From Ichthyophis bannanicus (lineage: Eukaryota; Chordata; Amphibia; Gymnophiona; Ichthyophiidae), in the NCBI GenBank assembly GCA_033557465.1, contig CM066033.1, positions 1,241,627,523-1,241,691,522 of the forward strand: 64,000 bases of DNA. The letters are read 5' to 3'. Below, one piece after another: positions 33,290 through 43,797 of this stretch. The translations under genes and the position numbers were made by a program. Within the stretch, counting starts at the first letter, position 1. Each line of letters starts with the position of its first letter. The notes below the pieces were generated by a model. The model was given only the letters and a program-made list of their open reading frames with translations, had not been told where the DNA came from and ran no database searches.

Positions 33290-35044
33290 GGCTCTAAGTT
33301 ATCGCGACTCCTCAGGACTTACAGTTTTGTCCTGAATGCTGCTGTTCTTTACCACTGCAGAAGCTTCTGTCCTAAAACTATCTGTTCTCATCCTGGGCAC
33401 AGAAAAGGTCACCACAGTGCAGGTAAAAGTGCATGTTGTTACATCATGCATTTACTTTAACTGGCATACAGAGTGGGCAATTTTTAGACAGTTGATTTAA
33501 GCAGGTAAAATGCTTTTTACCCATGGAAATCACTTTGAAATTACTCTTGGGTAAATAATACAATATTTCAAACTTTTGCAAGCAAGTTGGCTTCTAGACA
33601 TTTTTCACGTTTTTGCCCCATCTTTACTTGAGCTCAGGAGGGTTGATTCACCCTCAGCTATTCTGCCTCAAGGAGGCTACCATAGGCAAATATTGGGTTT
33701 TCCAAAATGATCTACTTTTGTAAAAGGGGATATGCTATGTGGCATAGCTGCAAACTCTAAAAAGGCTATTTGCCAAATAAAGATATGCAAACTGAAGGAG
33801 AAGGAGCAAGTCTACGCGCTCTGTTAGTAGGCCCCACTCCACCTCCACTCCTGCCCCATAGATGTTCTCTAACCCAAACATATAGACTACTGAATGGAGT
33901 GAACAAAATTTGGCATTTTAGATGCTTACTGGACCTTGTGCCTACTCAGCTTGAACCTCTGAGAAAGGCGTGAGCTAAACCCGATACTCTTTCCCTTTCC
34001 CTAAAATTTGCTTAATGCTTAAGGGATAATGCTGAAATGGTTCCCAAGCAGCATAGCAACTTAGTTTTGTTGAGAATCAGACTGAAATGTGTCTGGCCAT
34101 GGAGTTAACATACACTAGCATGCACATATTTGAGGCCTATTTTATATAGTGAAGGATAGGTGTCCTTTACTGTATAAAACAGGGGAATAAATGATGTAAA
34201 AAATTGCATCCAAAGCACTTATGGCGGGTGTAAATACCCACGCCTAGATTTTGTACTGTTTTATAACTTATGTTTGTAAATTTCAGCTCTGCTTATACTC
34301 CCCCCAAACTCCACCCCTATGCACACTCACACTGAAAGTGTACATGATCAGTCTTAAGTGCATACTTACAAAATACCAACCAGTTAAAGAACGCACCTAA
34401 AATCCTATTTGCGCGCATTAGTCCTTATGAAAATATTGACTTATGTGCCTAAATGACATGTATCTTTACGTGGCTCCCTTATAAAAAAAATTACCCCCTA
34501 AAAGCTTTCTCTACTGTGAAAAGTTTGTTTTCAATGTTTGATAGTAGCCTCATAAAATGTATACCTCAATGACTTCCAACTTGTTTATCCAAACTTAAGT
34601 CTCTTTTTCCATCTACCCCTGTCCTCTGCTTGTTCTATATACTATTGACAGGTTATATGGTACCTGCATCTGACTGACTCCTATTTTCATTTCAGTTCAT
34701 TTGTTATTTGTGTTCCACCTGACCAAATAAAAATCCTATCTGTGTTTAGTGCTAAGTAATCCTAATCACTTTAATGGGCAGATTGGATGAGCAATTTGGT
34801 CTTTATCTGCTATCAAGTACTTTGCTACCATGAAAGGCACTGATGGGATCTTTTTTGGTTTCTTATACCTCAGCAAGAATATTGGAATTACCTGTCCGGA
34901 CAAAGTGAAGGCCAAGCCAAGAGTGACTTACATTTCTTATTGGGATTTTAGATTTAGCTCATACTCTTTTTCAATGGTAGCTCAAGGTGAGTTACATTCA
35001 GGTACTGTGGGTGTTTCCGTGTCCCTGGAGGGCTTACAATCTAA
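33290..35044. other. COL12A1 intron with unnamed repeats
   Basis: 34100-34500 holds repeated TATATAGTG/GTGTACATGATC-type words like those near 49420-49660. 34690-34740 looks like an old LINE tail (GTTCCACCTGACCAAATAAA). No coding sequence. Confidence 0.35.
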
Positions 35045-35483
35045 GGATCCCTTTACTAAACACTGCTAACAGGTCAAAGTGCATTTTAGCAATGGATAAC
35101 TGCCCATAGCGACTGCTAACACACAGGCGTGCCAGTGACCAGCCACTGAAATGCATGGTAATCGGCCATCATCTGTTAGGCAGGTAATGGGCAGATTAGG
35201 GATAAAGTGTTGGCATGGAGAGTACATTGCCACCAGTGTGAGGCAATTTCCATGCACTCAGTATCAAAGTGGCAATTAGCAAGGGTGAACCTGATGATAT
35301 CTCTATGGGTATCATTAGATGCATCCACTTTAACTGTGCTGCATATTAATATACATATTCGAATGTTAATGGATGGGAACATGCTAATCACACCCCTGAT
35401 TGTTAACACAGAGGCGTTGCACTTACTGTGGTTTAAAGAGCACATTAATGCAAAATCTTAAGGGGATTTAGTAAAAGTGCCCC
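35045..35483. mobile_element. Harbinger-like MITE with TAA target duplication
   Basis: Left GGATCCCTTTACTAAACACTG and right ATTTAGTAAAAGTGCCCC form the terminal inverted repeat. TAA lies immediately outside both ends (35042-35044 and 35484-35486). 439 bp, no ORF. The best-delimited copy of this family among those in the COL12A1 introns. Confidence 0.65.
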
Positions 35484-35489
35484 TAAGTT

Positions 35490-35605
35490 TGTACCTGAGG
35501 CAATGGAGGGCTAAGTGACTTGTCCAAGGAGCAGTAGTGGGATTTGAACTTAGTTTCCCTAGTTGTCAGCCTGCTGATCTAAACATTAGGTTATCCACAT
35601 TACAG
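35490..35605 (-). repeat. tRNA-SINE fragment, reverse
   Basis: Contains GAGGCAATGGAGGGCTAAG and, toward the right, GGGATTTGAACTTAG (reverse B box) and AACATTAGGTTATCC (reverse A box). Same layout as 63347-63556. Confidence 0.55.
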
Positions 35606-35696
35606 GATACCTTTAATTGTTTTGAGAATGATACATAATTTGTTATCCTTTGCTTCCTTTCTAATGGACTTTGACATATATATGTTTTTTACCCAC

Positions 35697-35885
35697 CTCT
35701 TTCACCAGGTGGCCCTTGAAGACCAGGTGACCCTGGGAATCCAGATCTTCCACCAGGTCCAGGTTCTCCTCTTTGTCCTGGGCTGCCTGGAGGTCCAGGT
35801 GGACCAGAAGGCCCAGGTTGGTTGCGGTTTGAGTAGTAATCATTTGGAATTTGGTTCAGCATTTGGTTAAACCTACTCATTTGGC
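35697..35885 (-). CDS. COL12A1: Collagen XII exon: NC2 end and COL1 start
   Basis: 189 bp, acceptor TTTACAG ending at 35886, donor GTGGGT from 35696, phase 1 at both ends. It starts [20 protein letters not shown], the second half of the non-collagenous NC2 hinge, which is highly conserved in collagen XII. At [10 protein letters not shown] it enters the COL1 triple helix, with triplets such as [10 protein letters not shown] and [12 protein letters not shown]2 separates COL2 from COL1 and contributes to trimer alignment. The two Met and several Asn/Gln residues of the first third are unlike any Gly-X-Y sequence, which makes the assignment unambiguous. Confidence 0.96.
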
Positions 35886-36520
35886 CTGTAAATATAAAAT
35901 AAGTCAATTAAGAACAAGAATAAAAGCTTTAGATAGGCAGGAGAAAAACAACTATTTTTAATATATCTTGGCATAAGTAAAATCAGAATATGAAAAAAAA
36001 AACTAAAACGAATACTATACTTGAATTCTGAGAAATGCATCTATTTTAAAAATATGTTTGTGATGTTTTCTAGGAGATAATACTTGAAAAGTAAAACCTA
36101 TGTCTATGAACTTTACAGACCCCAGAAGACCAAGAACTTATAAAGGCAAATGCGTAGAGAGTTAAAGGTGACATTTTACTTATCACTTATCCTTGAGTCC
36201 TGCTAGACCAGTCCAGACAAGTGGGTCATGTAAATACTGAAGGGATCTCTGGTAGCTCTGATTGGTGGAGACAAAGAACCAATGAAAAGCCCAGATTTCA
36301 GTGATATCACTCCTATGTCTCTATTCACCTCAGCTACCAGAGGTCCCTTCAGTATTTATCCCAACGCATATGGGAGAAACATGGCAAACCTCACAGAATC
36401 TCAATTGTGGGCAACAATGAGTAACCAACAGTAGAGAACTATGTACAGGAAAGCATAAGGAAAAGGCTGTCAAAGATGAACCTGCAGAGCCAAGTATAAA
36501 AAGCATTGCAGACCCAAATA

Positions 36521-36811
36521 TGGAGTGGAGGAGTGGCCTAGTGGTTGGGGCAAGGTACTTCAGGTCAGGGGTTCAAATCCCACTAGAGGACAGCAACCTT
36601 GGGCTGGAAGGACTGGGGTTTCTAGTCCCACAGGTGCTCCTTGTGGTCTTGGGCAAGCCACTTAACCCTCCATAGCCCATGTTCCCTGTAAAATAGTTAT
36701 CTCCAAGTTATAATGCCCTGTTTCAATGTAATTTCAGTTTGTTCAATGTAAACTGCACTCATGCAGAATAGCACAGTATATAAGAGAATGTAATAAATAA
36801 AATAATAAAGG
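36521..36811 (+). mobile_element. tRNA-headed SINE with L2-type tail
   Basis: Nearly identical to 25071-25363: GTGGCCTAGTGGTTGGGGC (A box), AGGGGTTCAAATCCCACTAG (B box), CTTGGGCAAGCCACTT, tail AATAGCACAGTATATAAGAG and an AATAAA-rich end. Inserted inside the DIRS element next to its internal complementary region. Confidence 0.8.
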
Positions 36812-36847
36812 TACCACAGCAGAAGAACAGTTTCAGAGGCAAGCCCT

Positions 36848-36933
36848 GGACTGGTCTAGCAGGACTCAAGGAAAGGAAATTAACAGGTAAGTAAACTGTC
36901 ACCTTCCATATTGTCCTGCTAGACCAGTCCAGA
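36848..36933. repeat. Internal complementary region of second DIRS
   Basis: TGGACTGGTCTAGCAGGAC and GTCCTGCTAGACCAGTCCA face each other about 48 bp apart. Both are copies of the outer edge of the element's terminal repeats, as in the DIRS circularisation model. Confidence 0.7.
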
Positions 36934-37011
36934 TAAGTGGGATGTACCAAAGCTACAACTTCACTGGGCAGGAAGAAGGCACAGCAGCTCACAAAACCCT
37001 TGAGTCAAAGG

Positions 37012-38014
37012 TTATGCCTGCCCACGTGTGGACATTGAAGTAGTAATGCTTGACAAAAGTGGAAAGTGATGCCCATGTTGCTGAAGACAAATGTCTATAG
37101 GGGCTATCGAGATCTGCTCTGCCCATGAAGATGCTTGTGCTCGGGTAGAATGGGCACGCAAACCTTCTGGAACCAGCTGGTTCCAGAACAGATATTCTGA
37201 TGCAATGGTCTCCTTAATCCAGCACCCCAATGTTGACTTGGCTGCTGTTCACCCTTACACAGGTCTGCAAACAGCACAAAAAGATGCTCAGACATACAAA
37301 AGTAATTTGTAACCTCCAGGTACCAGAGGAGTGCCATCTAGATATCCACCAGGCAAGGATCCTTATCCTTCCTCCGACACTGCCCTTTTGGGAAGAAGGG
37401 CAGGCAGATCACCTGGTTTACGTGAAAGGGAGAAAGCACCTTAAGCAATCAGGAAAGCACAGGCTGAATGGAAATGGCTTCCTTCAAAATGGACAGATAA
37501 GGATCTTGGCAAGACAGAGACTGCAGTTCAGAAATCCATCTTGCAGAACAAATCACGACCAAGAAGACCGTCTTGAGCATCACATCCTTTAAGGTAGATT
37601 CAATGATTCAAATGGTGCCATCATCAGAGCCCTGAGCACCAGACACAAATTACAGGAAGGGATCACAGATGGGAGGGGAGGACACAGACATTGATCCCAC
37701 AGGAGAAAGCAAGACATCCAGGTGCAAGGCTAGAGACTTGTCTAGCACCGGACCCTGGAAAAAGGCCAGAGCTGCCACATGAATTTTCAGGGAACTAAGG
37801 GAAAGGCCCTTCTCTAGGCCATCCCATAGAAAGGCCAACAGGGAGGACACCTTGGCCACCTCAGGAGCCAACTGCTGTGTGCTGCACCAGGATCAAAGAG
37901 GCACCATATCCGTACATATGCTAGCTTAATAGACCAACTCTGTGCATAGAGCAGAGTAGAGACCACTACTGGCGAGTAACCCTTACACATTAGCCATTTC
38001 ATTTCAAGAGCCAT
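37012..38014 (-). pseudogene. DIRS tyrosine recombinase remnant
   Basis: The upper part (38014-37814) has KGYSPVVVSTLLYAQSWS then YVRIWCLF, the N-terminal core-binding start. The lower part (37230-37012) has AHSTRAQASSWAEQ, an H-x-x-R-type catalytic motif (HSTR). In another frame it has TFVKHYYF, the likely nucleophilic tyrosine block. Frames are broken between. The HSTR version differs from GHVRA in the 12.6 kb element, supporting separate subfamilies. Confidence 0.65.
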
Positions 38015-38369
38015 GCCATAAGCGGAAAGGAGCCGGGTCCTCCAGGATGATCAGTCCCTGCTGCAATAGACCCTGAGACAGAGACAACTGAAGAGGAGGC
38101 ACCCTCGGGAGCCACATCAGGTCTCTGAACCATGATCTCCTCGACCAATCCGACACCACCAGAACAATCCTGCCCAGGTGGCATGCTATACACCGAATCA
38201 CATGCCACACCAGGGGCTATGGAAGAAATACATACAGCCGTCACTGATTTGGCCAAGGCTGGGCCAGGGCATCGATGCCCTTGGACCCTGTCTCCATGTG
38301 GTGACTGAAGAAGTGGCAAACTTTAGCATTGGAGCAGGCCGCCATCATATCCATTCTGCGATGACCTCA

Positions 38370-39330
38370 TCAGCGCAGAATCAACTGAAATGCCTCCTGG
38401 CTCAACTCCCACTCTACAGGATCCACAGAGTGCTGGCTGAGGAAATCCTCTTCCACACTGTCCACCCCAGCAATGTGCTGGGCCGACAAGTTAGGAGGTT
38501 CTTCTCCACCCAGGCAAACAGAAGAGCCATCTCCAGATCTACCCCGGTGTTCCTCATGCCGCCTTACCAATACCGTCTCCCTGTGGTTCAAATGGCCCTG
38601 TGCCATATGACCTTGGCAATGGGCTCCCCAGCCCAAGAGACTGGAATCCATCATCAGCAGGATCCAGGAGAAATTGTCCAGTGGTACACCCTTCCTCATA
38701 TGACAGGGCTGCCACCACCACTGCAGGCTGGCCTTCACCATCAATGGCAGCAGAAGCCTGTGCGAGAACTCCTGAGAACTCGGGGACCACTGGAGTGCTC
38801 ACATGTGAGATTGTGCCCATGGCACCATCTCTATGGTCACTGCCATCAATCGGAGGAGCTGAAGATAATCCCAGAATCTGGGAGCCTGCTGTGCATAGAA
38901 CAGCGTCAGGCAATCTAACAGTCTTTTGACTTTCTTCTCTGGCAGGAAAACTCTGCCTACTCAAGTGTCAAAATGTGCTCCCAGAAACTTCAGGGACTGG
39001 GAATGTAATAGCTGGCTCTTTCCCTGATTGATCACCCAGCTGAGGCTTTCCACAAAGGATCAGAATGAACCATTTTTTTGGCACCACAAAACAAATGAAT
39101 TATCTGCCCTCGATCCTCTCGTCCAGGGTGATGGGCACCATTGCCTTCAGGCGTAGCAACTTGTCCAAGGTGGTCCACACAGCGGCATTTTGATTGCAGC
39201 CCTACAAGGGGAAATGACAAAATCATCCAGAACTGGCTCTTTGCATTCCAAGACATAGTCTAACTCAATGATGTCTAGCACCCAATGATCCTTAGTAACC
39301 TGAGTCCATGTCTGAAAGGAAAGGTAAAGC
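38370..39330 (-). pseudogene. DIRS RT connection and RNase H remnant
   Basis: Around 39180-39300 a frame gives DHWVLDIIE then YVLECKEPV, a DIRS RT N-terminal block. Around 38950-39050 QGKSQLLHSQSLKFLGA matches the segment after the palm; the palm itself with YLDD is missing between, a deletion. Near 38600-38680 FSWILLMMDSSLLGWGAHC is the RNase H signature, with the usual TDAS changed to MDSS. Plus-strand ORFs over the same bases are shadows. Confidence 0.6.
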
Positions 39331-39565
39331 CTGCCTTCTACAGAGGAACCAGGGAATAGGCCCCCAAACCTTCACTGCACAGCACTGGAGGATCCTCTTC
39401 TAGATGGGACCGAGTCCCTGGGCCCACATGCTCCACGAAAGGGCTGAGAATGAGCCCGAGGCCTGGAATCAGAAGGAAAGAAAGGTTTTCCAGGTCGGTA
39501 ATGACGAGAGCCCTGAGACTGCCGGAAATCTGGCCAGTGTGTCATTAGTGGACGGGCAAAGGATA

Positions 39566-40170
39566 AGAACATAAGAAATGTCTTACTGGGTCAGACCAAG
39601 GTCCATCAAGCCTAGTATCCTGTTTCCAACAGTGACCAATCCAGGCTACAAGAACCTAGCAGGTTCCCAAAGAGACACACAAGTTTCACAAAGCTTGTCC
39701 CGGGACTAGCAGTGGATTTCCCGGGTCCTCTTTATTAATGATTTATGGACCTTTGCTCCAGGAGCTTGTTCAAACCTTTTTTAAACCCAGCTACACTAAC
39801 AGTTTTACTACATCCTCCAGTAATGAATTCCAGAGTTTGATAACATATTGAGTAAAAAAATATTTTCTCCTTTTAGTCTTAAATGGGTTGCATTGCAGCT
39901 TCATTGTGTATCCTCCAGCATTTCTACTTTTTGATGGTGTAAACAACCAATCTACATTTACCCATTCCACTCCATTCATTAATTTATAGACCTGTATCAT
40001 ATCCCCCCTCAGACATCTGTTTTCCAAGTTGAAGGGCCCAAACCTTTTAAGCTTCTCCTCATGGGGTATCCTTCCATTCCCTTTACCATTTTTGTCATTT
40101 TTCTTTGTACCTTTTCTAATTTATCTAAATAATTTTTAAGATATGATGACCAAAACTGCACACAATATTC
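39566..40170 (-). mobile_element. CR1-like LINE 3' part
   Basis: The minus-strand frame 40027-39791 reads ENRCLRGDMIQVYKLMNG, then WLFTPSKSR, the very C-terminus of a CR1-type RT. It is followed by the 3' region with CCTGGATTGGTCACTGTTGG and a final CTTATGTTCTTATC. The same family is at 17028-17285 and 62680-63245. The upstream end abuts an oppositely oriented endonuclease fragment. Confidence 0.7.
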
Positions 40171-40615
40171 AGGAGGTTAGATATGATTGGTATCTCAGAG
40201 ACATGGTGGAAGGAGGACAACCAGTGGGACACGGTGATACCTGGGTACAAACTATATTGTAATGATAGAGCAGATCAAATTGGTGGATGGGTTGCACTCT
40301 GTGTTAGCGAGGGCATTGAGTCACAAAGGATTAAAGTTGAATGAACAAATTGATGATGAAATGTTCAAAAAAATCAGGGAAGATAATAAAAGTTACAGCA
40401 CAGTAATAATAACGGGTGATTTCAATTACCCCAGTATCGATTGGGTCAGTGTCACAGCAGGACATGTTAAGGAGATAACGTTTCTAGATAAAATAAATGC
40501 TTCTAGGAGCAGCTGGTTCATGAACAGACAAGAGGGGAAGCCATTTTGGACCTAGCCCTTAGTAGAACACAAGATCTGGTACAAGAGATAAGGGGCCACT
40601 TGGCAATAGGTATCA
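40170..40615 (+). pseudogene. CR1-like endonuclease fragment
   Basis: Translating plus strand gives DMIGISETWWKEDNQWDTVI then PGYKLYCNDRADQIGGWVAL. After a stop comes KKIREDNKSYSTVIITGDFN, then YPSIDW. These are the SETWW, R-x-GGxVAL and GDFN-x-P landmarks of the apurinic-like endonuclease of CR1 LINEs. The frame includes at least one stop. The orientation is opposite to the adjoining RT C-terminus, so this is probably the inverted 5' part of one insertion. Confidence 0.7.
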
Positions 40616-40618
40616 TCA

Positions 40619-40955
40619 GGGCCGTACTGAGACTGAAATGTGCCCTGTGCGACTTGCACATCAGGCGCGCATCCCCGTCCTGCGCCTCCATTTAGACACT
40701 TTATGGGGGTGTAGGAGGGGGGCGCGCGCCCGATCTGCAAGTCGCCAGCACGCTAAGCAGGTCTGGTCCCTCCCAGAGAGACCAGACCTGCTTAGTGTGC
40801 CGGTGCGAAGACTTAAAGGGCGCATTTCGTCTCTCTCCTGCTGCCTGCCACCGAAAAAGTGGCGGTGGCAGGCAACAGCAGAGAGCCGAAATGCACCCTT
40901 TAAATCTTTGCGCCCTGTGCGGCCGCACCGCTTGCACAGGGCTCAGTACGGTCCA
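40619..40955. mobile_element. Fold-back element with internal hairpins
   Basis: GGCCGTACTGAG at the left and CTCAGTACGGTCC at the right are inverted. Internally GCACGCTAAGCAGGTCTGGT (40748-40767) pairs with 40781-40800 with one mismatch, and GCCTGCCACCG pairs with CGGTGGCAGGC near 40845-40873. GC-rich, no coding role. TIR class not assigned. Confidence 0.6.
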
Positions 40956-41493
40956 GAGCCCTTGCAGCACTGTGTTTAAGGTGGCTGGCAGGAAGATCCT
41001 TCTGAGAGGCTTTTGTGATCTTCAGGAAAGAGCAGGAGGGACAGAGGAGGAGGGAGAGGGCACTGAGATTGTGTGAGGCTGCTGCACTCTTCCAGATCCT
41101 TCCACTTTGTGGCTACTCAACAGGTTGTTATCATGATAAGAGCATGGAGCTGAACCAATTTCCCTACTGCTATGGCTACCAAAAAGAGTGCAGTCTAATG
41201 AAGCCTCCCACATCGCACCCAAGTGAGAGAGAGTCACCTTTCTGTATTCAAGGTGGTTGTTCACGAGCATTTAATCAATTTCTTTTCTTCTCAATCCTCA
41301 GATTTTCTACAGAGAGGAGAAAATCCATCCACCATCTGCTGGAGACAAAGAAATACTGAAGGGACCTTTGGTGGCTGAGGTGAATAGAGGCATACTGTAG
41401 GAGTGATGTCATTGAAATATGGGCTTTTCGTCTCCACCAATCTTCTGGTAGGGCAACACAACCCACTTGTTTGGACTGGTCTAACAGGATGAT

Positions 41494-42489
41494 ATGGAAT
41501 ATACAGTTTCAACAATCTGAGCCATCCATGAATAGAACATAGTCAGATGTTCTCTAAAGTTAGAAAACTAGGAGGGAGAGAAAAGAAAGAGAGAACCTAC
41601 AAAAACATGATTTGAATTTCCATCTGATCAAACCTAGGAGCAGGTCAGTCCCCTCCATCTATCCAAAATGGCTTTTCAGTGGAACTAATCATCTGTAGCA
41701 TTAGGACTTGAGCAGGTCATTCCGAGAAATTTTTAAATATATATAGCAGTAAATGTGACCAGCTGGTTAACCTCCCATGAGTTTATTCCTTTTGTGAAGG
41801 CTTTTTTTATTCAACTACAGTTCCTTCAATTACCCAACCACTTGGCATAGACAAATGCCATAAGTGGCACATTCTTGTTAAAATAAACACAGTAATAGAA
41901 GATAAGGATCTCAGTTGATATCTTTATCATGAAGGCTGTGTGGAAAGACAAGTTCTACCCACTAACTTAATGACACTACTGTGATTTTCCTATTGCGCCC
42001 TGCAATGGAAATAATGACTGCAATAGTATTTTCCTTTCCTCGACCCGTCCAAGGAATAAAATGTAAAGGGTAAAAGTCATAAAAATCACATTACATATGC
42101 AGACAGCAAGACCAAAAATGCATATTTTAAGCAAGTCTAAAACTGGGCTTTTCAATACTTATTGGAGAAGACAATATTTGGCTCTGGGCTTGTTTTTTGG
42201 TGAATGATGCCACCATTCACATCAGTTTCTTCCCCATTTTTCTTACAGCCTCTAAGACAGAAATTCAATGCAACTAAAACTTCAAAATTATATTTCAAAA
42301 ACATAATTGTGGCTGTTCTAGAAATTAGAAGTATTGAAGTGAAGGTCACTTGACTCTCATGTAGATTAGAATTAGAATAATTTAAAGAGCATCATGTCAA
42401 TCGATGTAATTCAATTGGCATATACCCCTCTTTTTGTACATTTCAGAGTGAAAGTGCTTTGGGCCTAAGAGCACCAAATTCCGGCCATG
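41494..42489. other. COL12A1 intron, nothing recognised
   Basis: AT-rich, without open frames of note or recognised repeats. Confidence 0.45.
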
Positions 42490-42690
42490 GCTGCTCAGAC
42501 AGTAAGGGGATTATTTTGGAAGCCCCATTCATGCTTTGGACATCTGAAAACGGGCATAGAGATGTCCAAAGCACAGAGACGTCTCCCGTGCCATTTTAGA
42601 AGCCATTTTAGAAGCCTGTGGACATCCCCAGCATGAGGATGTCCAAATCTCAATGGGGGCATAGTGGAGAAATGGTCAGGCATTTCCTGG
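42490..42690. repeat. Fold-back repeat
   Basis: TGCTTTGGACATCT near 42533 pairs with AGATGTCCAAAGCA near 42561, and GTGGACATCCCCAGC with further GGATGTCC words. Short imperfect palindromes of a MITE-like element. Confidence 0.4.
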
Positions 42691-42825
42691 GAACCTAGAC
42701 ATCACTACCTGATCTCAGAAAGGTCATGGCTGTCCAGATTTGTGTTTAAGTTTAGACCTGCTGAAGACACCAATAAGCAATGGGAAAGTACTTGTTTTGG
42801 CTGGAAAACATCCAGAGGGTGTAGA

Positions 42826-42937
42826 GAAGATAGGCCTCTATCATCCCTGTTACTCAGCACAATCACATAGATAGCAGCAGTGTGATTTGAACCCTGGTTC
42901 TAGCTCACTACCCTAACCACTAAGCTATTCCTATACA
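42826..42937 (-). repeat. tRNA-SINE fragment, reverse
   Basis: GTGATTTGAACCCTGGTTC (reverse B box) and CCTAACCACTAAGCTATTCC (reverse A box) at the usual spacing. Confidence 0.5.
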
Positions 42938-43223
42938 GGCAAGTGCTGAAATACTATATAGACACCCCTGCAGCTGTTTCATATCAGGCATGTCCACGTT
43001 TGTAAAATTTTGTCTGCACCTGGATGTTATTTATTTATTTATTTTATTGCTTTTATATACCGCGCTCTTTAAAATCAGTGCGGTTCACAGATAACAGTTT
43101 TGTGCAGAATAGGGAACTGTTATGCACTTACATTGAACGGGTGATACAACTTGGATTTCAACTGGGGAAACTATCTACAGCTATCTACAACTATCTACAA
43201 TATAAACATGAGTTGTCTGTAAC

Positions 43224-43706
43224 TTACAATTGCCTGGCAGGATGTATGGTGGGTGAAGTTGAGTTACTGGGTTGTGAGTAGTGTAGGAGAAAGAGGTGGT
43301 GCTTTAGTGCTTTTCTGAATTGGGCAAGATCCGTGATCGCTCGGATGGTGGTTGGGAGCGCATTCCAGCAGCTGGGAGCATAGCACTTGAAGGCTCGGTT
43401 CTTTGTTGCCTGGGTGCATTTTGTTATTTCATTAGGGGTCTGTAGGGTATTGGTGGCAAATGCTCTGTTTGCTGGAGTGGAGTAGAGAAGGTCTGTTAGG
43501 GAGGTGGAGAATATTTTGTTTATGGCCTTGAAGGTCATCAGGACTACTTTATAGGTGAGCCGGCAGTAGATTGGTAGCCAGTGTAAGTCCTTTAGGATTG
43601 GGGTGATGTGATCTCTTCGAGAGGCTCCATGTAGGAAGCGTGCAGCTGCATTCATTGCCAACTGTAATGGGTTTAGCGTGTTTTTGGGTAGGCCATGCAG
43701 GATCAC
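43224..43706 (-). pseudogene. L2 LINE RT C-terminal region
   Basis: 160 residues with LQLAMNAAARFLHGASRRDH then ITPILKDLHWLPI and YKVVLMTFKAIN. These match the AAR-x-L, DHITP-x-L-x-LHWLP and yK-x-L-x-yKA blocks that end L2/CR1 ORF2 proteins. It is out of frame with the RT above, so one indel lies between. Confidence 0.8.
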
Positions 43707-43797
43707 ATTGGCGTAGTCAAAGTGGAGGGGTCACCAGTGCCTGAAAAACTGTTCTGAAGTCATCTGGTTGCAGCAGGGGTCGGAGATGTCGTAAAGT

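Larger units (their letters stand above)
36192..41493 (-). mobile_element. Second DIRS-type element, decayed, with nested insertions
   Basis: Terminal inverted repeats: GTCCTGCTAGACCAGTCCAG with ACAAGTGGGT at 36197-36228, and the complement ACCCACTTGT then TTGGACTGGTC at 41462-41493. A longer match (TCTATTCACCTCAGC, GTCCCTTCAGTATTT) continues inward. An inverted pair of the same edge sequence at 36848-36933 is the internal complementary region. Minus-strand pieces of RT connection, RNase H and recombinase lie in between, in DIRS order. Insertions: SINE (36521-36811), CR1 pieces (39566-40615), fold-back element (40619-40955). The edge sequence differs entirely from the 12.6 kb element, so this is another subfamily. 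Confidence 0.7.

Noticed and set aside
38178..38918. 246-residue plus-strand frame
   Set aside because: It is antisense to the decayed DIRS RNase H and RT segments, which are recognisable on the minus strand.
40619..40955. hAT assignment for the fold-back element
   Set aside because: The left end begins CAGGGCC, but no 8 bp flanking duplication could be matched at the right end.
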